Source: Tragulus kanchil
Lineage: Eukaryota > Chordata > Mammalia > Artiodactyla > Tragulidae
Direction of reading: 5' to 3'
NCBI GenBank assembly: GCA_022376925.1
Contig: JAIOJX010000002.1
Coordinates: 132,008,831 to 132,072,830 of the forward strand
Length of the DNA: 64,000 bases
Shown here: positions 43,521 to 54,949 of the stretch, piece after piece
Layout of the letters: each line of letters begins with the position of its first letter
How positions within the stretch are numbered: position 1 is the first letter of the stretch
The notes under the pieces: model-generated
Told to the model about the DNA's origin: nothing
Database searches by the model: none
Seen by the model: the letters and a program-made list of their open reading frames with translations, nothing else
Position numbers and translations under genes: made by a program

Positions 43521-45481
43521 CTAATGTTGCATACATCCCCTCTGCTCATATCCCCTTGGCCAGAACTTGGTGACATGGTCACCCCTAATTGCAAAGAAAT
43601 CTGGGAAATATAGACCTTGTTTTGAGAGGCTTCATACTTGGCTAGAAAACCTTGGTTCTGTTATGAAGAAGGTAAGAAGAGCTGTTGGGAGACAGTTACC
43701 AGGCATTGCCACAGCTGCCTTAAGAGCAAATTTATGGCAACTGAACAGCCATGAAACAGATTCCCCCACTCAGTTCTGGAATGCATTGCCAAGTGCCTGC
43801 CAAGAACAAGGCACGGTGCCAGCCAGGGTCACAGCTGCTTGTCTGCAGCTCATTTTGTTTCCCAAGGACAAGGAAAATAACAGGTCAGTGGTGGGACGTG
43901 GGGGCCAGCGGTCTGGTCTGAATTCCCCTGTGAACTATGGTGTACCCTCAGGCAGGCCACTTTCCCACTCAACTGCCCTCAGGAACGGAGGAGTGAACGA
44001 GATGACCTAATATAGTCCCAGTCATCAGCAGCACATCTGGAATTTGCACCCTTGGCAGACTGGGTCCTGAGCCGGGACTCTCAACTGCTGGGCTGCGCTG
44101 ACTGGAGGTCTGAAGCTGAAGCTGGGCTTCTGGCCCCTCCTCTGGCACCAGTGCAGCCCCGGCACTGGCACCTGGCTGGGCTGCCAGCAGCTGCAGGCAG
44201 CCATCTCTCTTGGTCAGCAGGGACTCTGGCCAGGAGCTGACCAGGGCAAAGTTGGCCTTGGGGCTGGGAGCAGCCAGGGGTGGGAAGCAGTGGCTACAGA
44301 GCCCGGGAACGATTTTGGTAACAAGCAGGATTGGGTGGCTCTGGCATTGGATCCAGGCGGTGACTGTCTTGCCCAGAGGGCCAGAGACACACTGGGCAGT
44401 ACAGCAGAAATTAACACAACATTGTCAATCAAATATACTTGAATAAAATAAAATTGAAGCACCTTTCCCTCCTATGACTGATTCATGTTGATGTTTGGCA
44501 GAAAATAACAATACTGTAAAGCAATTATTCTTCAATTAAAAGTTAATACCTTTAATTAAAATTAAAATAAATTTAATTAAAATAAAAAAATAAATCCTTC
44601 CCTAATGTTGCATACATCCCCTCTGCTCATATCCCCTTGGCCAGAACTTGGTGACATGGTCACCCCTAATTGCAAAGAAATCTGGGAAATATAGACCTTG
44701 TTTTGAGAGGCTTCATACTTGGCTAGAAAACCTTGGTTCTGTTATGAAGAAGGTAAGAAGAGCTGTTGGGAGACAGTTACCAGGCATTGCCACAGCTGCC
44801 TTAAGAGCAAATTTATGGCAACTGAACAGCCATGAAACAGATTCCCCCACTCAGTTCTGGAATGCATTGCCAAGTGCCTGCCAAGAACAAGGCACGGTGC
44901 CAGCCAGGGTCACAGCTGCTTGTCTGCAGCTCATTTTGTTTCCCAAGGACAAGGAAAATAACAGGTCAGTGGTGGGACGTGGGGGCCAGCGGTCTGGTCT
45001 GAATTCCCCTGTGAACTATGGTGTACCCTCAGGCAGGCCACTTTCCCACTCAACTGCCCTCAGGAACGGAGGAGTGAACGAGATGACCTAATATAGTCCC
45101 AGTCATCAGCAGCACATCTGGAATTTGCACCCTTGGCAGACTGGGTCCTGAGCCGGGACTCTCAACTGCTGGGCTGCGCTGACTGGAGGTCTGAAGCTGA
45201 AGCTGGGCTTCTGGCCCCTCCTCTGGCACCAGTGCAGCCCCGGCACTGGCACCTGGCTGGGCTGCCAGCAGCTGCAGGCAGCCATCTCTCTTGGTCAGCA
45301 GGGACTCTGGCCAGGAGCTGACCAGGGCAAAGTTGGCCTTGGGGCTGGGAGCAGCCAGGGGTGGGAAGCAGTGGCTACAGAGCCCGGGAACGATTTTGGT
45401 AACAAGCAGGATTGGGTGGCTCTGGCATTGGATCCAGGCGGTGACTGTCTTGCCCAGAGGGTCAGAGACAAACTTGGCAGT
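43318..45481. repeat. Tandem duplication M (period 1081)
   Basis: 43318-44400 recurs at 44399-45481. The last 30 bases of copy 1 differ in several positions from copy 2 (GGGCCAGAGACACACTGGGC against GGGTCAGAGACAAACTTGGC), then copy 1 jumps to the start of copy 2. It overlaps N, so about 72 bp are present three times. Confidence 0.95.
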
Positions 45482-45724
45482 TGACACACAGAGCAGCGAT
45501 TTTCACACTGAGTTGAGAAATCAGTGCCGGTGGTACGTTAAGGATAAAGAGTCAAAAGAAAGAAAAAAGAAAAACAAGGTGAATAGGAAATAGCAGAGTG
45601 CATTGTACAGATTAAGGCTAAGAACAGTTTCCTGAAATTATAACTGACATTTTCTAAGTGTGTCGTGGATTAGGATATAAGTACATTTCTCTCTGTGATG
45701 ACTATCAAGAAGATACGGAAGGGG

Positions 45725-45838
45725 ACTTCCCTGGTAAGCCAGTGCTTAAGAACCTATGCTTCCACTGCAGGGGACATGGGTTTGATCTCTAGTTAGGGAA
45801 CTGAGATCCCACATGCTGCGCTGTGCAGCCAAAAAATA
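45725..45838 (+). mobile_element. Short CHR-type SINE, sense (copy at 46859-46972)
   Basis: GGACTTCCCTGGTAAGCCAG head, GGGACATGGGTTTGATCTCT and GAGATCCCACATGCTGCGCT, with an A-rich tail. Confidence 0.75.
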
Positions 45839-45854
45839 AGTAAATACAGATAAT

Positions 45855-46152
45855 TTTTTTTTTCTTTTTTTGGTGGGGGAGCGGGTTGGAGAGGGAGGGG
45901 GTGGGCAGGCCACTTCTATTGGTCTTTCATTTATCTATTTTTCATCCATCTTTGTTCTTTGGCCTGTGTGGGCCTCCCATCGCAGTGGCCTCTCTTGCTG
46001 CAGAGCACCGGCTCTGGGCGCATGCACTCCAGAGCTCTGGCTCGGTAATTGGACACACTAGTCCAGCCACTCCGCGGCACGTGGGATCTTCCCAGGCCAG
46101 GGATCGAACCGGCAATGGGGTGTCCTTACCCATTGGACCACCAGGGAAGCCC
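45855..46152 (-). mobile_element. Variant CHR-2-related SINE, antisense (copy at 46989-47285)
   Basis: T run, G-rich segment (45870-45905), GCCACTTCTATTGGTCTTTC, TTTTCATCCATCTTTGTTCT, GGGATCTTCCCAGGCCAGGG and GACCACCAGGGAAGCCC. AATACAGATAA on both sides (about 45844 and 46153) is the target duplication. About 20 bases of the head (the CCCTTGCACTGCAAGGC part) are missing. Confidence 0.9.
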
Positions 46153-47711
46153 AATACAGATAAATTTAAGTAAGCATCTTTAAAAAAATAAAAAGGAAAA
46201 AGTGCCGAAGCCACAGGTCAATGAGATTGCCTGCCAATGGAAAGAGCTGTTAAGAATAATTGGAATTACTAACTTGATCTAAAAAATGTTTTTTTAAGTT
46301 TTTTCATTATTTTATATGGAAAGCAACCCAACTTGATAAAAAGTTCGAACAGTACAGAAGTGTACAAAACATTAAAATCTTTCCTCCACCCTAGCTCCCA
46401 GTCCCACTGTCCATCTCAATTCTGATAGTGCTCTTGTGAGCCATTCAGAGAAGTTTTAATGCAGCTACAAATGTACCTTTTCTTTTAGCACAAATAGGGT
46501 CACCATAATGTAACTGCTCTTCTGCAACTTGCTGCTTTTTTAAGATTGGGTGGCTCTGGCATTGGATCCAGGCGGTGACTGTCTTGCCCAGAGGGTCAGA
46601 GACAAACTTGGCAGTTGACACACAGAGCAGCGATTTTCACACTGAGTTGAGAAATCAGTGCCGGTGGTACGTTAAGGATAAAGAGTCAAAAGAAAGAAAA
46701 AAGAAAAACAAGGTGAATAGGAAATAGCAGAGTGCATTGTACAGATTAAGGCTAAGAACAGTTTCCTGAAATTATAACTGACATTTTCTAAGTGTGTCGT
46801 GGATTAGGATATAAGTACATTTCTCTCTGTGATGACTATCAAGAAGATACGGAAGGGGACTTCCCTGGTAAGCCAGTGCTTAAGAACCTATGCTTCCACT
46901 GCAGGGGACATGGGTTTGATCTCTAGTTAGGGAACTGAGATCCCACATGCTGCGCTGTGCAGCCAAAAAATAAGTAAATACAGATAATTTTTTTTTTCTT
47001 TTTTTGGTGGGGGAGCGGGTTGGAGAGGGAGGGGGTGGGCAGGCCACTTCTATTGGTCTTTCATTTATCTATTTTTCATCCATCTTTGTTCTTTGGCCTG
47101 TGTGGGCCTCCCATCGCAGTGGCCTCTCTTGCTGCAGAGCACCGGCTCTGGGCGCATGCACTCCAGAGCTCTGGCTCGGTAATTGGACACACTAGTCCAG
47201 CCACTCCGCGGCACGTGGGATCTTCCCAGGCCAGGGATCGAACCGGCAATGGGGTGTCCTTACCCATTGGACCACCAGGAAGCCCAATACAGATAAATTT
47301 AAGTAAGCATCTTTAAAAAATAAAAGGAAAAAGTGCAAGCCACAGGTCAATGAGATTGCCTGCCAATGGAAAGAGCTGTTAAGAATAATTGGAATTACTA
47401 ACTTGATCTAAAAAATGTTTTTTTAAGTTTTTTCATTATTTTATATGGAAAGCAACCCAACTTGATAAAAAGTTCGAACAGTACAGAAGTGTACAAAACA
47501 TTAAAATCTTTCCTCCACCCTAGCTCCCAGTCCCACTGTCCATCTCAATTCTGATAGTGCTCTTGTGAGCCATTCAGAGAAGTTTTAATGCAGCTACAAA
47601 TGTACCTTTTCTTTTAGCACAAATAGGGTCACCATAATGTAACTGCTCTTCTGCAACTTGCTGCTTTTTTAAAATATATGTATATATTTTGATGTTGGTC
47701 TCTCTTCTTGG

Positions 47712-47949
47712 TTTTTTATTTATTTTCATTCATCTTTATTCTTTGGCCTGTGTGGGCCTTCCATCGCAGTGGCCTCTCTTGTTATGGAGCACCGGCTCTG
47801 GGCGCATGCACTCCAGAGCGCTGGCTTGGTAATTGGACACATTAGTCGAGCTGCTTCGCAGCACGTGGGATCTTCCCAGGCCAAGGGTGGAACCGGTGCC
47901 CCTTGCACTGCAAGGCGGACTCTTTACCCATTGGACCACCAGGGAAGCC
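47712..47949 (-). mobile_element. Variant CHR-2-related SINE, antisense
   Basis: TTTTCATTCATCTTTATTCT, CATCGCAGTGGCCTCTCTTG, GGGATCTTCCCAGGCCAAGG and GACCACCAGGGAAGCC. This is a single-copy member just right of duplication N. Confidence 0.85.
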
Positions 47950-48011
47950 TGTGTAACTTGCTTTTTAAATTTAATTTAAAAATTAAATTCTTGTCCTTGT
48001 CTCTTTTCTTC

Positions 48012-48131
48012 TTTTTTTAAAAAATATTTATTTATTACTTTATGGGATCTAGTTCACTGCTGAGGGAACGAACCTGTGCCTCCAGCATTGGGAGCTCAAA
48101 GTCTTAGCCATTGGACCACCAGGGAAGTCCC
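48012..48131 (-). mobile_element. Short CHR-type SINE, antisense (copy at 49226-49344)
   Basis: ATATTTATTTATTACTTTAT, GGATCTAGTTCACTGCTGAG and TTGGACCACCAGGGAAGTCC. Confidence 0.75.
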
Positions 48132-48361
48132 TCTTTTTTTCTTTTTATTAAACTTTAGCTTTATTGAAATATGTCATAAACCTACCAATCCATCTATTTA
48201 AAGTGTACAATTCAGTGGTTTTTAATATATTTAGAGTTATGCAAACCAACGCAGTTTTAGAATATTTTCTTCCATCCAAAAGAAACCCCCTTTCAATTGA
48301 TCCCTATTTCCCTACAACTCTCCCCTCTCCCAGCCGCGGTCATCCACTCATGTACTACTTT

Positions 48362-48695
48362 TTTTTTTTTTTAAACATTTATTTTATTTATTTATCTTTT
48401 TTGGGGGGAGTGGGGTGGAGAGGGAGGGGGACGGGCGGGCCACTTCTATTGGTCTTCCATTTCTCTATTTTCATCCTTCTTTGTTCTTTGGCTCCTGTAG
48501 GCCTCCCTTCGCAGTGGCGTCTGTCGTTGCAGAGCGCTGGCTCTGGGCGCATGCGCCCCAGAGCTCCGGCTCGGTAATTGGACACATCGGTCCAGCCGCT
48601 CCGTGGCACGTGGAATCTTCCCAGGCCAGGGATGGAACCCGCGCCCCTTGCACTGCAAGGCGGTGTCCTTACCCACTGTACCACCAGGGGAAGCC
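48362..48695 (-). mobile_element. Variant CHR-2-related SINE, antisense (copy at 49573-49905)
   Basis: T run, (TTTA)n, G-rich segment, GCCACTTCTATTGGTCTTCC, TTTTCATCCTTCTTTGTTCT, GGTAATTGGACACATCGGTC and TACCACCAGGGGAAGCC. CTCATGTACT on both sides (about 48350 and 48697) is the target duplication. Confidence 0.9.
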
Positions 48696-49007
48696 CTCAT
48701 GTACTTCTTATAGATTTGCCTTCTCTGGAATTTTTGTGTAAGTGGAATCATTCAATAAATTGTCTTTTGTTTTCTTTTGAACTATTTTCTTTCACTTAGT
48801 ATCTTGAGTACTTCATTCATTTTTGTGGCTGAATAGACAGACCACATTTGTTTATCCATTTATCCGTTAGTGATATTTGGATTGCTTCCCCTTTTGGCTC
48901 TTAACGTATAATACTGCTATGAAACATATGTCACGGGTTTTTGTTGTGAACAAAAATGTTCTCATTTCTCTCCTATATATTATACTGTGGAGTATGGTTG
49001 CTGAAGA

Positions 49008-49205
49008 TTTTCTAGGTGATGTTAGTGGTAAAGAACCTGCCTGGCAATCCAGGAGACCTGCGTTCAATCCCTGGGAAGGGGAGATCCCCTGAAGGAGGGA
49101 TGACAATCCACTCAGTATTCTTGCCTGGAGAATCCGTGGACAGAGGAGCCTGGCTGGCTATAGTCCATGGGGAGTGCAAAGAGTCAGACACGACTGTGCG
49201 ACTAG
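49008..49205 (+). mobile_element. Bov-tA-type SINE (copies at 50217-50425 and 51421-51629)
   Basis: GATTTTCTAGGTGATGTTAG at the left and AGTCAGACACGACTGTGCGA at the right. It is present three times because duplications O and P overlap. Confidence 0.85.
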
Positions 49206-50584
49206 CACATGCACGTCTTTTTCTTCTTTTTAAAAAATATTTATTTATTACTTTATGGGATCTAGTTCACTGCTGAGGGAACGAACCTGTGCCTCCAGCA
49301 TTGGGAGCTCAAAGTCTTAGCCATTGGACCACCAGGGAAGTCCCTCTTTTTTTCTTTTTATTAAACTTTAGCTTTATTGAAATATGTCATAAACCTACCA
49401 ATCCATCTATTTAAAGTGTACAATTCAGTGGTTTTTAATATATTTAGAGTTATGCAAACCAACGCAGTTTTAGAATATTTTCTTCCATCCAAAAGAAACC
49501 CCCTTTCAATTGATCCCTATTTCCCTACAACTCTCCCCTCTCCCAGCCGCGGTCATCCACTCATGTACTACTTTTTTTTTTTTTTAAACATTTATTTTAT
49601 TTATTTATCTTTTTGGGGAGTGGGGTGGAGAGGGAGGGGGACGGGCGGGCCACTTCTATTGGTCTTCCATTTCTCTATTTTCATCCTTCTTTGTTCTTTG
49701 GCTCCTGTAGGCCTCCCTTCGCAGTGGCGTCTGTCGTTGCAGAGCGCTGGCTCTGGGCGCATGCGCCCCAGAGCTCCGGCTCGGTAATTGGACACATCGG
49801 TCCAGCCGCTCCGTGGCACGTGGAATCTTCCCAGGCCAGGGATGGAACCCGCGCCCCTTGCACTGCAAGGCGGTGTCCTTACCCACTGTACCACCAGGGG
49901 AAGCCCTCATGTACTTCTTATAGATTTGCCTTCTCTGGAATTTTTGTGTAAGTGGAATCATTCAATAAATTGTCTTTTGTTTTCTTTTGAACTATTTTCT
50001 TTCACTTAGTATCTTGAGTACTTCATTCATTTTTGTGGCTGAATAGACAGACCACATTTGTTTATCCATTTATCCGTTAGTGATATTTGGATTGCTTCCC
50101 CTTTTGGCTCTTAACGTATAATACTGCTATGAAACATATGTCACGGGTTTTTGTTGTGAACAAAAATGTTCTCATTTCTCTCCTATATATTATACTGTGG
50201 AGTATGGTTGCTGAAGATTTTCTAGGTGATGTTAGTGGTAAAGAACCTGCCTGGCAATCCAGGAGACCTGCGTTCAATCCCTGGGAAGGGGAGATCCCCT
50301 GAAGGAGGGATGACAATCCACTCCAGTATTCTTGCCTGGAGAATCCCGTGGACAGAGGAGCCTGGCTGGCTATAGTCCATGGGGAGTGCAAAGAGTCAGA
50401 CACGACTGTGCGACTAAGCACATGCACGTAGTTGCTGGAGCATGTGGTAATTCTGTGTTTTAGCTTTTTGTGAAGCTGCCAGACTATTTTCTAAAGTGAC
50501 GGCACCATTTTACATTCCCATTAACAGTTTTGAGAGTCTCCAGTTTCTCCACATCTTCACCAAAACTTGTCATTTTTTATTAAA

Positions 50585-50702
50585 AAAATTTTTTTTGGCT
50601 CTCCTCTATGATTTATGAGATCTCAGTTCCCTGACCAATAATTGAATTCGTGCCTCCTGCAGTGGAAGTGCACAGAGGCCTAACTGCTGGAACATCTTAC
50701 TG
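50585..50702 (-). mobile_element. Short CHR-type SINE, antisense (copy at 51787-51903)
   Basis: GAGATCTCAGTTCCCTGACC, ATTGAATTCGTGCCTCCTGC and CTAACTGCTGGAACATCTTA. Its head is degenerate. Confidence 0.55.
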
Positions 50703-50786
50703 GGTGAGGCTTTTATTTGTGTTTCTCCAATGGCTGATCATGTTATGCATCATTTCATTTGTTTATTGGCCATGTGTATTTTCTTT

Positions 50787-51127
50787 TCTTTTTTTTAAAA
50801 AGATTTATTTATTTATTTATTTTGGGCATGGGTCGTGTTGGGGAGGGAGGGGAGCGGGTGGGCCACTTCTATTGGTCTTTCATTTCTCTATTTTCATCCA
50901 TCTTTGTTCTTCGGCTCCTGTGGGCCTCCCATTGCGGTGGCTTCTGCTGTTGCAGAGCGCCGGCTCTGGGCACATGCGCTCCAGAGCTCCAGCGCTCCGG
51001 CTCGGTAATTGAACCCATCGGTCCAGCCGCTCCACGGCACGTGGGATCTTCCCAGGCCAGGGATTGAACCGGCGCCCCTTGAACTGCAAGGCGGTGTCCT
51101 TACCCACTGCGCCACCAGGGGAAGCCC
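50787..51127 (-). mobile_element. Variant CHR-2-related SINE, antisense, 17-bp target duplication (copy at 51987-52324)
   Basis: CCATGTGTATTTTCTTT occurs at 50770-50786 and 51128-51144, a perfect 17-base target duplication. The element has all parts of the long form: (TTTA)n, G-rich segment, CCACTTCTATTGGTCTTTCA, TTTTCATCCATCTTTGTTCT, GGGATCTTCCCAGGCCAGGG and CCACCAGGGGAAGCCC. It has a short internal repeat AGAGCTCCAGCGCTCCGGCT not seen in the others. Confidence 0.92.
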
Positions 51128-52494
51128 CCATGTGTATTTTCTTTAGAGAAATATATGTTCAAATCCTTTGCCCATTTTTCTTTGGGTTGTCTTTTTATTG
51201 TTAAGTAGTATCAAGTTGAGACTTAGGATATTTGAGAGGGAGGGAATATGTGGTAAGACTAAGGGAACTCAAACAGGTGCTCTGTAACAACCTGGGCTAA
51301 ACAGAATTTTTTGGGCAACGTATAATACTGCTATGAAACATATGTCACGGGTTTTGTTGTGAACAAAAATGTTCTCATTTCTCTCCTATATATTATACTG
51401 TGGAGTATGGTTGCTGAAGATTTTCTAGGTGATGTTAGTGGTAAAGAACCTGCCTGGCAATCCAGGAGACCTGCGTTCAATCCCTGGGAAGGGGAGATCC
51501 CCTGAAGGAGGGATGACAATCCACTCCAGTATTCTTGCCTGGAGAATCCCGTGGACAGAGGAGCCTGGCTGGCTATAGTCCATGGGGAGTGCAAAGAGTC
51601 AGACACGACTGTGCGACTAAGCACATGCACGTAGTTGCTGGAGCATGTGGTAATTCTGTGTTTTAGCTTTTTGTGAAGCTGCCAGACTATTTTCTAAAGT
51701 GACGGCACCATTTTACATTCCCATTAACAGTTTTGAGAGTCTCCAGTTTCTCCACATCTTCACCAAAACTTGTCATTTTTATTAAAAATTTTCTTTTGGC
51801 TCTCCTCTATGATTTATGAGATCTCAGTTCCCTGACCAATAATTGAATTCGTGCCTCCTGCAGTGGAAGTGCACAGAGGCCTAACTGCTGGAACATCTTA
51901 CTGGGTGAGGCTTTTATTTGTGTTTCTCCAATGGCTGATCATGTTATGCATCATTTCATTTGTTTATTGGCCATGTGTATTTTCTTTTTTTTTTTTAAGA
52001 TTTATTTATTTATTTATTTTGGGCATGGGTCGTGTTGGGGAGGGAGGGGAGCGGGTGGGCCACTTCTATTGGTCTTTCATTTCTCTATTTTCATCCATCT
52101 TTGTTCTTCGGCTCCTGTGGGCCTCCCATTGCGGTGGCTTCTGCTGTTGCAGAGCGCCGGCTCTGGGCACATGCGCTCCAGAGCTCCAGCGCTCCGGCTC
52201 GGTAATTGAACCCATCGGTCCAGCCGCTCCACGGCACGTGGGATCTTCCCAGGCCAGGGATTGAACCGGCGCCCCTTGAACTGCAAGGCGGTGTCCTTAC
52301 CCACTGCGCCACCAGGGGAAGCCCCCATGTGTATTTTCTTTAGAGAAATATATGTTCAAATCCTTTGCCCATTTTTCTTTGGGTTGTCTTTTTATTGTTA
52401 AGTAGTATCAAGTTGAGACTTAGGATATTGGAGAGAGGGAGGGGAATATGTGGTAAGACTAAGGGAACTCAAACAGGTGCTCTGTAACAACCTA

Positions 52495-52615
52495 AAGGGG
52501 TGGGATGAGGAGGGAGGTGGGAGGGAAGTTCAAGAGAGAGGGGATGTATGTATACCTAGGGCAGATTCTGGTTGGTGTGAGACAGTAAACAATAAAACTC
52601 TGTTAAAATAAAGTC
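52495..52615 (+). mobile_element. Artiodactyl LINE 3' end, sense
   Basis: GGAGGGAGGTGGGAGGGAAG, TTCAAGAGAGAGGGGATGTA and GTATACCTAGGGCAGATTCT are typical of artiodactyl L1 3' ends. Confidence 0.65.
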
Positions 52616-52822
52616 ACGGAGTTTCCCAGGTCTCAGTGTTAAAGAATCCATCTGCAATGTAGGAGACACAGGTTTGATCCCTGAGTCAGGAAGATCCCCT
52701 GGAGAAGGGAAAGGCAATCCTCTCCAGTATTCTTGCCTGGAAAATTCCATGAACAGAGGAGCCTGGCAGGCTACAGTCCACAGAATCACGAAAGAGTTGG
52801 GCACAACTAAGCAACTCAGCAA
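52616..52822 (+). mobile_element. Bov-tA-type SINE
   Basis: GGAGTTTCCCAGGTCTCAGT to AAAGAGTTGGGCACAACTAA, single copy. Confidence 0.85.
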
Positions 52823-53200
52823 CAATAGTATGAGTCATAGTTCCATATCTGACATGTGGTTTGCAAAAGTTTTTTTCCCCAGTATGTAGGCTGGCTCTTC
52901 ACTCTCTTGGTGGTGTCCTTTGAAGTACAACAGCTTTTAATTTGGATGATGTCTGACATATCTGTTCTTTTGTTGCTTGTAGTTTTGGTGTCCTAAGGCT
53001 TTGCCTAACTCAACATTACAAAGATTTTCTTCTATGTTTTCTTCCTAGAGTTTTAGCTCTTATATTTAAGCCTTTGATCCATTTTGAGTTCATCTTAAGG
53101 AAAAGGATAAATGTGTATAATGTAAAGAAGAGGTTCAACTTCAATTTTATGCATGTGTGTATTCCCCTGTCCCATCACCATTTGTTGAAAAGATTATTTT

Positions 53201-53318
53201 GGGGACTTCTCTGGTGGTCCAGTGGTCAGGACTTTGTAACAGAGAGGATGCGGGTTTCATCCCTGGTTGGGAAACTAAGATCCCACGTGCTGCATGGTGG
53301 AGTGAAAGAAAAAAAAGT
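53201..53318 (+). mobile_element. Short CHR-type SINE, sense (copy at 54308-54428)
   Basis: GGGACTTCTCTGGTGGTCCA, GCGGGTTTCATCCCTGGTTG and TAAGATCCCACGTGCTGCAT, with an A tail. Confidence 0.75.
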
Positions 53319-53784
53319 CTTAATGAAAAGATAATTCTTTCCCCATTGAATTGTCTTAGCACCCTTTTCAGAAACCATCTGGCTGTAAACATGAGGGTTT
53401 ACTTCTAGTCTCTATATTCTGTTCCGTGATCTCTGTGTCTGTCCTTTTACCGCGACCAACTATCTTGATTCCTTTAGCTTTGTAGTAAGTTTTGAATTCA
53501 GGAAGTGTGATTCTTGCAACTTTTACAAGGTTCTTATGGTTATTCTGGGTCCCTTGAGTTTTCATGTGAACTTTAAGACCAGTCTGTTAATTTATTAAAT
53601 GACGCCACTGGAATTTTGATAGGGATTGAATTGAATTTGTAGGTCAGTTTGAGAAGTTTCAAACTTAGCTATGTTAAAATTTCTGATTTGTGAACACAGA
53701 ATATCTTTATGCTTACTTTAGTCTTTTTTTTTCTTTTTTCCTGACATGTTTTGTTTTTCACTGTTCAAGTCATGTACTTTGGTT

Positions 53785-53936
53785 AGTCTTTTTTTTTTTT
53801 TTTCTTTTGGTTTGTTTATTTTGGCTGAGTGCCTTACAGGATGGTAGTTCTTTGACCAGGCATCAAAACACCAGGTCTCCTTCCATGGAAACATGGAGTT
53901 CTAACAACCGAATTGGCAGGGAATTCCCTAGTCAAT
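53785..53936 (-). mobile_element. Short CHR-type SINE, antisense (copies at 54895-55046 and, in part, 56089-56182)
   Basis: T run, GGTTTGTTTATTTTGGCTGA, AGTTCTTTGACCAGGCATCA and GAATTGGCAGGGAATTCCCT. The head is diverged. Confidence 0.55.
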
Positions 53937-54949
53937 TTTAGATGCTATGTGAAATTGTTTTCTTAATCCCATTTTTTATTTTTCATTGCTAGTATATAGA
54001 AATACTCTTTTTTTAATGTGGCCAAACCCTTTCTTGACAGCTTTTAATTTGGATGATGTCTGACATATCTGTTCTTTTGTTGCTTGTAGTTTTGGTGTCC
54101 TAAGGCTTTGCCTAACTCAACATTACAAAGATTTTCTTCTATGTTTTCTTCCTAGAGTTTTAGCTCTTATATTTAAGCCTTTGATCCATTTTGAGTTCAT
54201 CTTAAGGAAAAGGATAAATGTGTATAATGTAAAGAAGAGGTTCAACTTCAATTTTATGCATGTGTGTATTCCCCTGTCCCATCACCATTTGTTGAAAAGA
54301 TTATTTTGGGGACTTCTCTGGTGGTCCAGTGGTCAGGACTTTGTAACAGAGAGGATGCGGGTTTCATCCCTGGTTGGGAAACTAAGATCCCACGTGCTGC
54401 ATGGTGGAGTGAAAGAAAAAAAAAAAGTCTTAATGAAAAGATAATTCTTTCCCCATTGAATTGTCTTAGCACCCTTTTCAGAAACCATCTGGCTGTAAAC
54501 ATGAGGGTTTACTTCTAGTCTCTATATTCTGTTCCGTGATCTCTGTGTCTGTCCTTTTACCGCGACCAACTATCTTGATTCCTTTAGCTTTGTAGTAAGT
54601 TTTGAATTCAGGAAGTGTGATTCTTGCAACTTTTACAAGGTTCTTATGGTTATTCTGGGTCCCTTGAGTTTTCATGTGAACTTTAAGACCAGTCTGTTAA
54701 TTTATTAAATGACGCCACTGGAATTTTGATAGGGATTGAATTGAATTTGTAGGTCAGTTTGAGAAGTTTCAAACTTAGCTATGTTAAAATTTCTGATTTG
54801 TGAACACAGAATATCTTTATGCTTACTTTAGTCTTTTTTTTTCTTTTTTCCTGACATGTTTTGTTTTTCACTGTTCAAGTCATGTACTTTGGTTAGTCTT
54901 TTTTTTTTTTTTTCTTTTGGTTTGTTTATTTTGGCTGAGTGCCTTACAG

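Larger units (their letters stand above)
45410..47672. repeat. Tandem duplication N (period about 1129-1134)
   Basis: 45410-46543 recurs at 46544-47672, abutting exactly. Copy 2 lacks single bases in homopolymers (A runs near 46178/47312, GGG of the SINE head near 46145/47279) and two bases at GTGCCGAAGCC/GTGCAAGCC. Confidence 0.95.
48003..50429. repeat. Tandem duplication O (period about 1213)
   Basis: 48003-49216 recurs at 49217-50429, abutting. The last 100 bases of copy 1 have single-base losses (CACTCAGTATT for CACTCCAGTATT, AATCCGTGG for AATCCCGTGG, ACTAGCAC for ACTAAGCAC). A G run near 48402 is three bases longer in copy 1. Confidence 0.95.
48140..51225 (-). mobile_element. L1M 3' region, antisense, carrying several SINEs (triplicated in part)
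   Basis: TTTAGCTTTATTGAAATATG, TAAAGTGTACAATTCAGTGG, then TTCACTTAGTATCTTGAGTA, TTTATCCATTTATCCGTTAG, CATTTTACATTCCCATTAAC and AATCCTTTGCCCATTTTTCT read in order as one antisense L1 3' end. It is split by a variant SINE (48360-48696), a Bov-tA (49008-49205), a short SINE (50585-50702) and another variant SINE (50787-51127). Confidence 0.75.
50113..52493. repeat. Tandem duplication P (period about 1200-1204)
   Basis: 50113-51293 recurs at 51317-52493 with a 23-base linker (51294-51316) that resembles a corrupted 50090-50112. Homopolymers differ (T/A runs near 50575/51778 and 50785/51985; AGAGGGAGGGAA against GAGAGGGAGGGGAA near 51235/52433). Confidence 0.95.

Noticed and set aside
43567..44010. 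147-residue open frame, present twice (again at 44648-45091)
   Set aside because: The doubling comes from duplication M. Composition and the lack of recognisable domains, splice sites or promoter suggest a chance frame in intron 1.
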